A stretch of DNA of 64,000 bases from Tepidanaerobacter syntrophicus (GCF_001485475.2 NZ_DF977001.1:434001-498000); one strand, 5' to 3'. Numbered from the stretch's first letter, positions 26,895 to 35,070 are shown. A program made the numbers and translations. Notes: a model not told the origin generated them from the letters alone.

Positions 26895-28514
26895 TTATTC
26901 TTCTACTTTTACTTCATAATAAGGCATATCGCTCCAGCCATTCCATGAAACCTTAAAATTCTTAACTCGGGGCTGCACAACGAATAAATGATCTAAATGG
27001 AATAATGGAATCCATGCAGCATCATCATAAACTATTATTTTTTCAAGTTCATTGTATAAAGCAATTCTTTCGTTCTGATCAGTCATTGCTCTTGCTTTTT
27101 CAAGCCCTTCCTGAACATACTCGTTGTTGTAATTGAAAGATCTTACTTTTGAGTTTTGCTTAGAAAAGAATGTATACATAAAGTTATCCGGATCATTGAA
27201 ATCTGCAGACCAGTCACTTGTGTACATTGGAAGTTTACCTTCTCGTCTGGTTCCAAACCATGCAGCTTCATCCATTTGCACTATCTCTGCTTTTACGCTT
27301 ATATCATTGAGCATGGCCTGGACAGCTTCATTTAGCTTTAAGGTATTTGGAGAATCAACAGTTTGCGAAATTTGCATTTGAAAACCATTCGGATAGCCTG
27401 CTTCTGTCAACAGCGACTTTGCCGCTTCTATATCATATGGTATGCCCGGCAGATTTGGATTATATCCTATAAGGCCCGGCGGCAGAATGCCTTTAGCAAC
27501 TGTGCCTGTGCCATTATAAAGCGTATCTAGAAGAAGCTGCTTGTTGATTGCCCGCTGCATAGCTTTTCTAACTTTGACATCATCAAAAGGTTCTATGGCC
27601 TGATTGATGTTATAGTAATAGACGCCCACCCTGGGGCCGCTGACTATCTGGTTTTTCCACTTTTCGCTGTTTTTAAAATAGGGAATCTGAGAACGTGCAT
27701 TGTCGCAGTCAAATACATCAATTTCACCTTTTTCAAACATCATTCTTTGTGTTTCTGCATCCGGAACTATTTTGGCTACAATTTTATCCAAGTCCGGTTT
27801 ACCTTTAAAATAATTTGGATTAGCTGCTAAAACAATTTGGTCATTATAAGACCAACTACTCAGCACAAAGGGTCCTGTTCCTACTGTAGCTTCGGCTTTT
27901 ACTCCAAAATCCTGTCCTGCGGCTTCAGTGGCTTTTCGATTATATATTGATCCTGCCGGAGTTGAAAGACAGGCTATAAATGGCGCAAAAGGCTGCGCAA
28001 GTGTAATTTGAATTGTATAATCGTCTATGACTTTAAGACCTCTTGTAGAATCAGCGGTGCCATCCATTCTTTCCTGAGCGCCATCTATCATATTAAGAAA
28101 ATCCGTATTTAATGCCTTTGTCTTAGGATCTAACATACGATCAAAAGTGTAGAGGACGTCATCTGCCTTGAGTTCTTCTCCATTGTGAAACTTTACACCC
28201 TTTCTTAAATGAAATGTGTAAACAAGGCCGTCTTCTGATACATCCCACTTTTCTGCAAGTCCCGGTTGAAGTTCGGATTTCCCCGGTTCTATCGTAACAG
28301 CTTCAACTAAGCGATCATAAATGTTCAAAGGTATGAAGTATTCTTCAGTAGTAAGTTGAACATCGGCTGTTCCGGGATCTGACGTTTTAGCTATAGTTAT
28401 AACTTTTTCTTTTTGCTGGGCAGGAGGAGCTGAGCTTGAGGAACATCCCGTAAGTTGAGATAATATCAATAATAATATTACAAAAGATACTAACCATTTT
28501 TTTCTTACTGGCAT
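26895..28514 (-). CDS. Peptide ABC transporter substrate-binding lipoprotein
   Basis: 539 residues of the SBP_bac_5 family. The signal ends in a lipobox LSQLTGC (Cys about 24), so Lgt would anchor it outside the membrane. Family marks are YTFHLRKGVKFHNGEELKADDVLYTFDR near 110 and VRKAMQRAINKQLLLDTLYNGTGTVAKGILPPG near 330-365. It delivers peptide to DppBCDF. The ligand is unknown, but it sits in an operon with a D-aminoacylase and a D-amino-acid dehydrogenase, so N-acylated or D-residue peptides are inferred. Confidence 0.9.
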   Translation of the reverse strand: MPVRKKWLVSFVILLLILSQLTGCSSSSAPPAQQKEKVITIAKTSDPGTADVQLTTEEYFIPLNIYDRLVEAVTIEPGKSELQPGLAEKWDVSEDGLVYTFHLRKGVKFHNGEELKADDVLYTFDRMLDPKTKALNTDFLNMIDGAQERMDGTADSTRGLKVIDDYTIQITLAQPFAPFIACLSTPAGSIYNRKATEAAGQDFGVKAEATVGTGPFVLSSWSYNDQIVLAANPNYFKGKPDLDKIVAKIVPDAETQRMMFEKGEIDVFDCDNARSQIPYFKNSEKWKNQIVSGPRVGVYYYNINQAIEPFDDVKVRKAMQRAINKQLLLDTLYNGTGTVAKGILPPGLIGYNPNLPGIPYDIEAAKSLLTEAGYPNGFQMQISQTVDSPNTLKLNEAVQAMLNDISVKAEIVQMDEAAWFGTRREGKLPMYTSDWSADFNDPDNFMYTFFSKQNSKVRSFNYNNEYVQEGLEKARAMTDQNERIALYNELEKIIVYDDAAWIPLFHLDHLFVVQPRVKNFKVSWNGWSDMPYYEVKVEE

Positions 28515-28614
28515 TAGAAAACCCCCTCATATTTTTTAATTTTTTAAACTAATAGCTCCATTTACACTTTACTTATAATTTTTGCTAAATCATCTCCTTC
28601 TTTTAAAAACTCTT

Positions 28615-29970
28615 CTACGCTCTAATAGCGCAGCCAAGGCGTCTGTTTATTATTTTGCCTTGGGCTAAAGCCATTCTGCCGCCTATAAGCACATAATCTA
28701 TGCCATCAGGTGGCAATGTCGGGTTTTCAAATGTGGCTGTGTCTCTGATTTTTTCAATATCAAAAACAGTAATATCTGCATCGGCGCCTATGGAAAGAGT
28801 GCCTTTATCTATGCCGAATCTTTCAGCGGGAATATAGGTCATCTTGGCTATTGCTTCATTTAAAGATACAAGTTTCTTGTTTATAACATATTCTCGTATA
28901 AATCTTGGAAAAGTTCCGGCGGCTCTTGGGTGTCCGTTGCCATTGTTTAGTATTCCGTCACTTGCAACAATGGTTTTTGGGTGAGATAAGGCTTTATCTA
29001 CTTCCGAATCCCTCATAACATGGGCTACAACCAAATAGTCCGGGTGATTTTCTCTTTCTTTTTTAAAACTGGCTTCATTTAGTCTTTGCCCTTTATATTC
29101 TCCTTGAGTTATCTCTAATGCCGAATAGTCTATGCCATATCTTTCTAGAAAACCATCATCGAAAGTAGTTGAGCCAATAGATGTGCAAAAAGCATTATAC
29201 GGGTAGCAGTCTATACCTATATTGATACCGGTGCCGCTATGGTAGTCTATAATCTGAAGAGCTTGCTCCATTTGGCCATAAGCCGCCATACTGCCTATGT
29301 GGGATACCTGCACTTTTATACCGGTATCTTTTGCAATATTGATAAGTTCCATAATAGATGGCGCAACTTTATCTGCATCGTCTCTTATATGTGCGGCCAC
29401 AATTCTGTCATATTTTTTAACTGTTTGGCTCAAAGCCGCCATCTCATCGCTGCTTACTCCCGGAATATAACGTATGCCAAAAGACAAACCTAGCGTTCCG
29501 GATTCCAGCTCGAATTCAAGTCTTTCGCTCATTTTATAAATAACATCTTTGCCTACGCCTTTATACTTGTCAAAATTTCCAAAATCACTTCTTAAATTTC
29601 CGTGAGCTGAAAGCAAGCCTATATTTATCGGATACCCGAGCCTATCAGCTTCATTTAAGTATCTTTCGGGATGCTTAGGGCCCGATCCGCAATTGCCTCC
29701 TACAGCACTTGTGACGCCCATTTTAAGCATGCAGTCGGCTATGTCAAAACTAAAATTTTTTTTCTTTTCATCATATGAATCTTCATGCATATGAATATCA
29801 ACAAAGCCCGGAGAAATAGTAAGGTCGGAACAATCAATGTTGTTTTCTCCTTCTATTTCGTCGATTGTCAATGCTGCTATTTTTCCGTCTTTTATTCCTA
29901 TATTTAATTTACTTGCAATTTTGTTTTTAGGATCAACCACATATCCGTTAAGAAGTGCATAATCAAACAT
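28615..29970 (-). CDS. N-acyl-D-amino-acid deacylase (D-aminoacylase)
   Basis: 451 residues of the amidohydrolase superfamily. Metal motif HxH is in GFVDIHMHEDSYDEK near residue 58. The metal-bridging Cys fits GVTSAVGGNCGSGPKHPERYL near 85-95. Other metal and catalytic segments are VAAHIRDDADKV (His), VQVSHIGSM (His) and IVASDGILNNGNGHPRA (Asp). This set is typical of zinc D-aminoacylases, which release D-amino acids from N-acyl forms. The ATG at 29970 starts a canonical MFDYALLNGYVVDPKNK; the longer frame reaches into the preceding gene. It follows a diaminopimelate-dehydrogenase-like gene by 26 bases. Confidence 0.82.
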   Translation of the reverse strand: MFDYALLNGYVVDPKNKIASKLNIGIKDGKIAALTIDEIEGENNIDCSDLTISPGFVDIHMHEDSYDEKKKNFSFDIADCMLKMGVTSAVGGNCGSGPKHPERYLNEADRLGYPINIGLLSAHGNLRSDFGNFDKYKGVGKDVIYKMSERLEFELESGTLGLSFGIRYIPGVSSDEMAALSQTVKKYDRIVAAHIRDDADKVAPSIMELINIAKDTGIKVQVSHIGSMAAYGQMEQALQIIDYHSGTGINIGIDCYPYNAFCTSIGSTTFDDGFLERYGIDYSALEITQGEYKGQRLNEASFKKERENHPDYLVVAHVMRDSEVDKALSHPKTIVASDGILNNGNGHPRAAGTFPRFIREYVINKKLVSLNEAIAKMTYIPAERFGIDKGTLSIGADADITVFDIEKIRDTATFENPTLPPDGIDYVLIGGRMALAQGKIINRRLGCAIRA

Positions 29971-29996
29971 AAGGTGTACCTTCTTTATATTAAATT

Positions 29997-30902
29997 TTAA
30001 ACAAATCGCTTGATAAGGGATATTCTTTCGCCGTAAATGCAATCTATTGGAGGAATTTCAATCAAGGTGTAGCAGCCCGGATTTTGTTTCAGACTTGCCC
30101 TTGCAGCAGAAACCATAACTTGAGCTGTAGCGGCAGGATTCGTAAGGGACATCGTAAAATCCATTTTCTGATTATGAGTATTGCCTGACACGCCTTTTCT
30201 TTCTATATGAACTCCGTGGCCCATATCTATGAGGTTTTTCACATTGTCCACGCAAAACACATATGTTTCGTCTTGGTTAAAATAGGAATCATCTTTTATC
30301 TCTTTTGAAACCTCGTTAAAATCATAGCCATCTTCAAGTTCAATATAAACTAACCTTTTGTGAAGCCCCATGCCCTTGGGCACCGTTATAGATATGGCAT
30401 CTTTTACTCCCGGTGTGGCTTTTACTGCTACTGTATGGCCCATGCTCATGCCCGGCCCGAAGTTCACTGTGGTGAGGCCTTTAGGTGCTATCATTTCCAG
30501 CACTGCTCTTATAATAGAGTCTGTGCCGGGATCCCATCCGGAGGCCATTATCGAGACTGTATTCTTTTCTTTTGAGATCTTGTCAAGACTTTCTTTCAAT
30601 TCTATCATAGAATCTCCATGAATGTCATAGGCATCCACTGTATTTATTCCCATATTGAGATATATGGGCGCAGTGCTTGGTACATGCCTGCTGTCTATGG
30701 CAAGTATTGCAACATCCACTTTCCCGAGTTTTTCAATATTGTCTACTACAGGAACGTTTGGAATATTGACTTTTAGTTTTTCTATAAGGTGGGCAAGCTC
30801 TACAATACCCGCCGTTTCCATGTCAGGACTTTCTTCTACGGCTTCATATACTTTTTTACCCACATTTCCAAATCCTACTATGGCAATTTTTATCTTTTCC
30901 AA
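29997..30902 (-). CDS. ddh: Diaminopimelate dehydrogenase-like D-amino acid dehydrogenase, paralogue 1
   Basis: 301 residues of the meso-diaminopimelate D-dehydrogenase family. Rossmann motif IVGFGNVGKKV; GWDPGTDSIIRAVLEMIAP near residue 125 and FGPGMSMGHTVAV near 150; DMGHGVHIERKGVSG near 230. The family reversibly deaminates the D-centre of meso-DAP. Where family members have an NADP-binding Arg after strand 2 (Ser-Arg-Arg in C. glutamicum, LRN in the paralogue at 33101), this protein has IVELAHL, which lacks the Arg and has an acidic residue, suggesting NAD use. It is the first gene of the sigma-54 operon with D-aminoacylase and peptide importer, which suggests catabolism. The start lacks an ATG (TTG at 30902) but has GGGAGG upstream. 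Confidence 0.82.
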   Translation of the reverse strand: MEKIKIAIVGFGNVGKKVYEAVEESPDMETAGIVELAHLIEKLKVNIPNVPVVDNIEKLGKVDVAILAIDSRHVPSTAPIYLNMGINTVDAYDIHGDSMIELKESLDKISKEKNTVSIMASGWDPGTDSIIRAVLEMIAPKGLTTVNFGPGMSMGHTVAVKATPGVKDAISITVPKGMGLHKRLVYIELEDGYDFNEVSKEIKDDSYFNQDETYVFCVDNVKNLIDMGHGVHIERKGVSGNTHNQKMDFTMSLTNPAATAQVMVSAARASLKQNPGCYTLIEIPPIDCIYGERISLIKRFV

Positions 30903-30999
30903 TTTTGCTACCTCCCATTATCAGCCGGTTCCTATACGATAAATATTTAAAAATAGATAATTTTTTATCGTATCGGACAGTCTTATATATTCAAAGTTG

Positions 31000-31016
31000 A
31001 GCAATAATCGTGCCAA
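31000..31016 (-). promoter_or_regulatory. Sigma-54 (RpoN) promoter
   Basis: Minus strand TTGGCACGATTATTGCT: a full match to the -24/-12 consensus (TGGCAC, 5 bases, TTGC with the usual W). It lies about 98 bases before the first gene of the ddh - D-aminoacylase - dpp operon. An enhancer-binding activator would be needed; none is visible in the window. Confidence 0.88.
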
Positions 31017-31078
31017 TTATTCTATTGCCGCAATGCCTTAAAACAAAAGACTCCTGGGCATTTTATAAAATTAAAAAA

Positions 31079-31163
31079 TCCAGTTTCCCGGAAAATTTTT
31101 ATCAGTTAATATCAATTCGCACAGCTTAATATATGTATTTGCTGGCATTTCCGAAAAACTGGA
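31079..31163. repeat. Long inverted repeat upstream of the sigma-54 promoter
   Basis: Arms CCAGTTTCCCGGAAA (31080-31094) and TTTCCGAAAAACTGG (31148-31162) are inverted copies with two or three mismatches and a 53-base spacer. They lie about 65-150 bases upstream of the sigma-54 promoter, so they could be activator sites. On the minus strand the right arm is followed by TTTTTT, so a long-loop terminator is the rival reading. Confidence 0.5.
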
Positions 31164-31270
31164 CTTAAGTTCTGATATATGAACTTATTTGATTAAAGCA
31201 GTATGTTAAATCTATTTATAATTATATTATTTTATAAATGGTTACTCAATGACTTTTATTAAAAAATTTT

Positions 31271-31310
31271 TAAGGTATAAAGGGCTCTAGAAGAGCTCCT
31301 CTATACCTTT
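31271..31310 (-). terminator. Terminator of the MATE gene, overlapping its stop codon
   Basis: AAGGTATA-GAGGAGCTC...GAGCCCTTTATACCTT, with TTTTTT a few bases on. The stem contains the TAG stop. Confidence 0.75.
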
Positions 31311-32731
31311 ATATGTTTCCACTTTCCCAAGTTGTATCTAATGTATATAAAAACCGAACGGAATATCTGGTCAAGGGCCTGTGCTGTCCATGCGCCAAAA
31401 AGGCCAAAACCCATATTAATAAATATCTTTGCAAATAAAACTCGAATTCCCCATATGCCTACAACTGTTGCAAAAAGAGGTCCTCTGGTATCACCAGCTC
31501 CTCTCAGCGCCCCTGCCAAAATAAATTGCGTAGATTGCATTGGCTGCATAAGGGCTATTATTTTAAAGCATCCTGCCGCAAGGGCAATTACTTGGGCATC
31601 TCTGTTATAAATAGATGCTATTGGCTTACCGAAAAAGAAAAATGTAGAAGCTATTGCAACGGCGACGTACATGCCTATGCGCCGTGTTTCAAGACCGTAT
31701 TTTTCAGCAAGGTCCGGTCTTCCTGCCCCAAGGCTTTGACCCACCAGAGTAGTTGCCGCCATTCCAAAAGCTTGGCTTGGAGAAAAGGAGAGTCCGAAGA
31801 CATTAAGCGCTATCTGGTGAGCTGCAAATACTGTAGTGCCGAGCCCTGCAACAGTCCTTGCAAATTCTACCTGGCCAAGTCGAAGGACAAACTGTTCTAT
31901 TCCTGAAGGTATTCCAATCTTTAGTATTCGTTCTATTACGTTAAAATCAAAGTAAATTCCCTTTTTCTCTGAAAGTGTAAGTATAGAATTAGGATGGTAT
32001 ATAGCCATAAGAGCCATAATCATCCCTACAAGGCGCGAAAGCGTCGTAGCTATAGCTGCACCTGCAACACCCATTGCCGGAAAACCTAGTTTTCCATAGA
32101 TTAACACATAATTCATACCAACATTTAAAAGATTTGAAATCAGATTATATCTCATGGGCGTCATGGTATCTCCCGCGCCTCTTAATGCCGCACCTATTCC
32201 CATACTGATAGAAATAAATATGCCACCTAGTGCAATAATTTGTAAATATGTTACTGCAAGAGGGTACACATCGGGTTCTGCCCCCATAAAGTTTATAACA
32301 CTTCCGGCAAAAACGTATCCAAGTATGCTCACTAAGGTTCCGATAATAAACGTCAAAATAAGCGTTTGTTTTACAACAGAACTTGCAGATTCGGTATCAT
32401 CTGTGCCAACATAACGCGCTATAAGAGCAGTGCTGCCTACATTAAGAGCTTGAAATACTGAAAGCGCAAGCATTGTAGGTTGATTTGTGATGCCTACGGC
32501 TGCAAGCGATTCCTTGTTTACTTGTCCCACCATGACCATATCAACCATACCGAACAATGTACCAAGGAGTAATTCTATAAGGGAAGGCATTGCGAGCTGC
32601 ATTATGCGCTTGCGAAGTATGCCTCTGTCACTGGCTTCATCAATAATTTCTTCCTCTTGAATTTCTTCGTAAAAATTAGGTTCTTCATTACTTGCCTGAT
32701 TTTGTTTAATATTTTTTTGTTCATGTTCCAT
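31301..32731 (-). CDS. MATE family multidrug/toxin efflux transporter
   Basis: 476 residues with about 12 membrane helices in two MatE repeats. Marks are LAMPSLIELLLGTLFGMVDMVMVGQVN near residue 47, ALRGAGDTMTPMR near 190, and the repeat-like ALRGAGDTRGPLF in the second half. It expels cationic compounds with sodium or protons. The unusual N-terminal cytoplasmic 40 residues are acidic (EEIQEEEIIDEASD). A short frame just upstream overlaps its start and may couple its translation. The RBS is GAGGTGG. Confidence 0.92.
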   Translation of the reverse strand: MEHEQKNIKQNQASNEEPNFYEEIQEEEIIDEASDRGILRKRIMQLAMPSLIELLLGTLFGMVDMVMVGQVNKESLAAVGITNQPTMLALSVFQALNVGSTALIARYVGTDDTESASSVVKQTLILTFIIGTLVSILGYVFAGSVINFMGAEPDVYPLAVTYLQIIALGGIFISISMGIGAALRGAGDTMTPMRYNLISNLLNVGMNYVLIYGKLGFPAMGVAGAAIATTLSRLVGMIMALMAIYHPNSILTLSEKKGIYFDFNVIERILKIGIPSGIEQFVLRLGQVEFARTVAGLGTTVFAAHQIALNVFGLSFSPSQAFGMAATTLVGQSLGAGRPDLAEKYGLETRRIGMYVAVAIASTFFFFGKPIASIYNRDAQVIALAAGCFKIIALMQPMQSTQFILAGALRGAGDTRGPLFATVVGIWGIRVLFAKIFINMGFGLFGAWTAQALDQIFRSVFIYIRYNLGKWKHIKV

Positions 32732-32777
32732 TTATATTTACCACCTCATTAACCTGTTTTATCACAGCCGAAGTCAT
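32721..32777 (-). CDS. Possible leader peptide overlapping the MATE start
   Basis: 18 codons (MTSAVIKQVNEVVNINGT, then TGA) with a very strong GGAGGTGA ribosome site, stronger than that of the MATE gene. The stop lies within the first codons of MATE. Such an arrangement suggests translational coupling. No evidence that it is made; it may just be chance. Confidence 0.4.
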   Translation of the reverse strand: MTSAVIKQVNEVVNINGT

Positions 32778-32807
32778 AAATCACCTCCACTTGTTACGGC
32801 CAAAATA

Positions 32808-32836
32808 GTTATAATAGTTGTATTAATACCTTGCAA
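32808..32836 (-). promoter_or_regulatory. Possible promoter of the MATE unit
   Basis: TTGCAA, 17 bases, TATAAC on the minus strand. The 369-base gap here also holds the terminator at 32931 and the leader frame; otherwise nothing is seen. Confidence 0.4.
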
Positions 32837-32930
32837 ACAAATAATAATATTCCTTGATATAAATATTATATCATTTTTTGCAAGCTGTAAGATATTAGCG
32901 AACTTCTTAGGTATCGCCAATACTTTTACT

Positions 32931-32957
32931 AAAAAAAGACCCCTGCTTTCAGGGTCA
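32931..32957 (-). terminator. Terminator downstream of the second ddh gene
   Basis: GACCCTGAAAGCAGGGGTC followed by TTTTTTT on the minus strand. Confidence 0.8.
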
Positions 32958-33100
32958 ACCGTGAAAGAAAGGGGGCATAAAAAATAAGGGTAAATCATTT
33001 AAGTAAGAAATAGGGTCTGTATAAATTATAACATTATACAGTCTAATTTACCATACTTAAATTAAGCTAAATTTCCAATTTTTTATAAGTAATTCAAAAC

Positions 33101-34027
33101 TTATATTAAGCGATGCAAAAGTGATTCCTTATCTCCATAAAGAAAATCAATAATAGGAATTTCAAGAGTGCTGTAGCATCCCGGTTTCTGTTTAAGACTT
33201 GCGCGTGCAGCTGCCGCCATAATTTGGCCTGTTGCCGCCGGATTGCATATAGACATACTAAATTCTATTCTTTGATTGCTGGTTACCCCCGAAACTCCCT
33301 TCCTTTCCATATGGACTCCGTGCCCCTTGTCGATAAGGCTCTTTACGTCATCTACCTTATAAACATGAGTCTCATCATGAATGAAATAAGGATCGTTTTT
33401 AATTGCTTGAGAGATTTTTTCAAAATCATAACCATCTTTTATTTTTACATATACCATTCTTCTATGAATACCTGTGCCTTCAGGTATAGTCATTGATAGA
33501 GCATCTTCTACCCCTTCAATCGATTTTGCTACCACTGTATGACCCATGCTCATGCCCGGTCCAAAGTCAGTATATGTTATTCCCCTGGGTGCAATTACCT
33601 CCATCAAAGTTCTTACAATTGAATCTGAGCCCGGGTCCCAACCGCACGAAATAATTGAGACTGCATTATTTGCTTTTGCAAGACTATCAAGATTTCTTCT
33701 AAGCTCGATTATAGAATCTCCGTGAATATCAAAGCTGTCTATCGTATTAATTCCCTGCTTTAAATACATAGGCGCAACCTCAGGAACCGAACGGCTGGGT
33801 ATACTCAGTATAGCTGCGTCTACCTTCCCTAATTCAGCAACATCAGTTACAACCGGCACTTCTCCTACAAGCTTTTTTACTGAATCAACTTTTTTAGGAT
33901 TTCTCAAAACTATGCCCGCTACTTCCATATCCGGGCTTTCCTCTACAGCAGGCAAAACCTCTCTTCCTACATTACCAAAACCTACTATTGCAACTCTTAT
34001 CTTCTTTGCGCTTACATCTGTTGTCAT
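33101..34027 (-). CDS. ddh: meso-Diaminopimelate D-dehydrogenase, paralogue 2
   Basis: 308 residues, about half identical by eye to the enzyme at 29997. Rossmann motif IVGFGNVGREV; GWDPGSDSIVRTLMEVIAP near residue 130; FGPGMSMGHTVVAKS; KGHGVHMERKGVSGVTSNQ. The NADP-type Arg is kept (GIVLRNP, Arg42). The enzyme makes meso-DAP in one step from tetrahydrodipicolinate, ammonia and NADPH. A lysine riboswitch upstream supports a biosynthetic role. The correct start is the ATG at 34027 with GAGGGAGGAAG before it; an open frame continues to 34267, but that is untranslated riboswitch sequence. Confidence 0.92.
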   Translation of the reverse strand: MTTDVSAKKIRVAIVGFGNVGREVLPAVEESPDMEVAGIVLRNPKKVDSVKKLVGEVPVVTDVAELGKVDAAILSIPSRSVPEVAPMYLKQGINTIDSFDIHGDSIIELRRNLDSLAKANNAVSIISCGWDPGSDSIVRTLMEVIAPRGITYTDFGPGMSMGHTVVAKSIEGVEDALSMTIPEGTGIHRRMVYVKIKDGYDFEKISQAIKNDPYFIHDETHVYKVDDVKSLIDKGHGVHMERKGVSGVTSNQRIEFSMSICNPAATGQIMAAAARASLKQKPGCYSTLEIPIIDFLYGDKESLLHRLI

Positions 34028-34069
34028 TTTACTTCCTCCCTCTTGATTTAAAATTAAGAGGTCTTGCAA

Positions 34070-34106
34070 AAAACAAAAACAACCGGGTATACTTGCCGGT
34101 TGTTTC
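34070..34106 (-). terminator. Terminator of the lysine riboswitch
   Basis: AACAACCGG-CAAGTATAC-CCGGTTGTT followed by TTTGTTTTTTG on the minus strand, between the aptamer and the ddh start. Confidence 0.88.
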
Positions 34107-34125
34107 ACTCTTGGCAAATACCTCT

Positions 34126-34300
34126 CTCCTGAAGTAGCTCTCCACCGAATTGCTCCGGTGACAGTCCTATACTTATTCAGCATAGGCCCAGCATGGTCTT
34201 TGGGAAAAACCACACTTCGGCAGTGTTCCCTTTCGGCTTGCTTAATCAGCTTCCCTCGCCTCTGCAAGCTTACTCTTGATACACCGCGCCTCTACCTCAA
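34126..34300 (-). promoter_or_regulatory. Lysine riboswitch (L box)
   Basis: The minus strand has the L-box blocks in order: GAGGTAGAGGCGCG, AAGAGTAAGC, GCCGAAAGGGAACACTGCCG, a CATGCTGGGCCTATGCTG segment, GGACTGTCACCGG and GGAGAGCTACTTC, which pairs back with GAGGTAG as P1. Lysine binding would favour the terminator at 34070. This gives feedback control of the second ddh. Confidence 0.95.
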
Positions 34301-34335
34301 CTCTTAGCGAGATGAGGCATATTCAATTTTTTATA

Positions 34336-34364
34336 ACTATATCACAATTTGTTCGTTCTGTCAA
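34336..34364 (-). promoter_or_regulatory. Promoter of the lysine riboswitch transcript
   Basis: TTGACA, 17 bases, TATAGT on the minus strand. Confidence 0.8.
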
Positions 34365-34389
34365 TTTTTCTCAAAATCGACAGAACGAA
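34352..34389. repeat. Perfect 11-bp inverted repeat overlapping the -35 element
   Basis: TTCGTTCTGTC and GACAGAACGAA separated by 16 bases. One arm covers the -35 of the ddh promoter, as in an operator for a repressor. The regulator is unknown. Confidence 0.6.
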
Positions 34390-34429
34390 AATTTCCTTTA
34401 TTATTGCTGAGACAGCGCCGGGGGAAAAT

Positions 34430-34470
34430 AAAAAACAACTACTTTATTTTGCACAAAGTAGTTGTTTTTT
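34430..34470 (-). terminator. Terminator after the PK_C-domain gene
   Basis: AAAAAACAACTACTTT and its complement around a short loop, with a T-run on the minus strand. It ends the ybaK-like - deoC - PK_C unit. Confidence 0.9.
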
Positions 34471-34482
34471 ACTAAAACTAGG

Positions 34483-35046
34483 TTAAACACCTTTTTCTTT
34501 ACTTGCGGGTTTGCATAAAATCTGCGAAATCCAAGTGTCAAAAATCGCAGAGGCGTGTGCCGGTCTTATGATAATTGCGGTATCGGCTCCTTCGGAAGTG
34601 CCGCCTACAGCTATTATGTCTTCCCCGTAAGGGATAAGTCCTGCGTCAAGAGCCATAACAGCCGTTTCCACACAAACTTTGGTACCCTGTCCTAACATCC
34701 GCAAAGTTTGAGCTATGATTTCAACAGGATATGCACCGCCAAATTTGCGGCTAATTCCTCTTTCAGCGCCTGAAAGCACATGAGTAGTTGTAAGGACTTT
34801 CACTCCGGCATCTGTAAGCTCTTTTCTTACATTTTCGCTCATTTCCTGCTGGCCAGGTTTTTCAAAACCTGTTACATGTGTTACGCAAACAAGATTTACT
34901 CCAAGATTTGCATCTTTAAAAAGTTTTGCTGTATAGCCTTTGCATGATGCTATTACAACATGTTTTACATCATATTTTTTTATAGCATCCCTTACAACTT
35001 CAAGGGTCTTTTCAGTATTTTGTTTCCCAGCTTTTTCAAAATACAT
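34483..35046 (-). CDS. Stand-alone pyruvate kinase C-terminal-like (PK_C) domain protein
   Basis: About 187 residues resembling the alpha/beta C-terminal domain of pyruvate kinase, without the catalytic barrel: KYDVKHVVIASCKGYTAKLFK, NLVCVTHVTGFEKPGQQEM, and IIAVGGTSEGADTAIIIRPAHA. In pyruvate kinases this domain binds regulators. As a separate protein its role is unknown; it may bind a phosphometabolite. It follows deoC by 24 bases. The ATG at 35046 has GGAGG 8 bases upstream. Confidence 0.75.
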   Translation of the reverse strand: MYFEKAGKQNTEKTLEVVRDAIKKYDVKHVVIASCKGYTAKLFKDANLGVNLVCVTHVTGFEKPGQQEMSENVRKELTDAGVKVLTTTHVLSGAERGISRKFGGAYPVEIIAQTLRMLGQGTKVCVETAVMALDAGLIPYGEDIIAVGGTSEGADTAIIIRPAHASAIFDTWISQILCKPASKEKGV

Positions 35047-35070
35047 TTTCCTTACCTCCAACTTATTTTG

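Noticed and set aside
32774-32998. A 74-codon minus-strand frame between MATE and ddh
   Set aside because: It runs through the ddh terminator and has no ribosome site or recognisable sequence.
33101-34027. 2,4-Diaminopentanoate dehydrogenase of ornithine breakdown
   Set aside because: The motifs (GWDPGSDS, FGPGMSMGHT) are of the diaminopimelate dehydrogenase family and no other ornithine pathway genes are present.
34028-34267. An 80-codon N-terminal extension of the second ddh gene
   Set aside because: This stretch is the lysine riboswitch and its terminator; the strong ribosome site and family-like start are at 34027.
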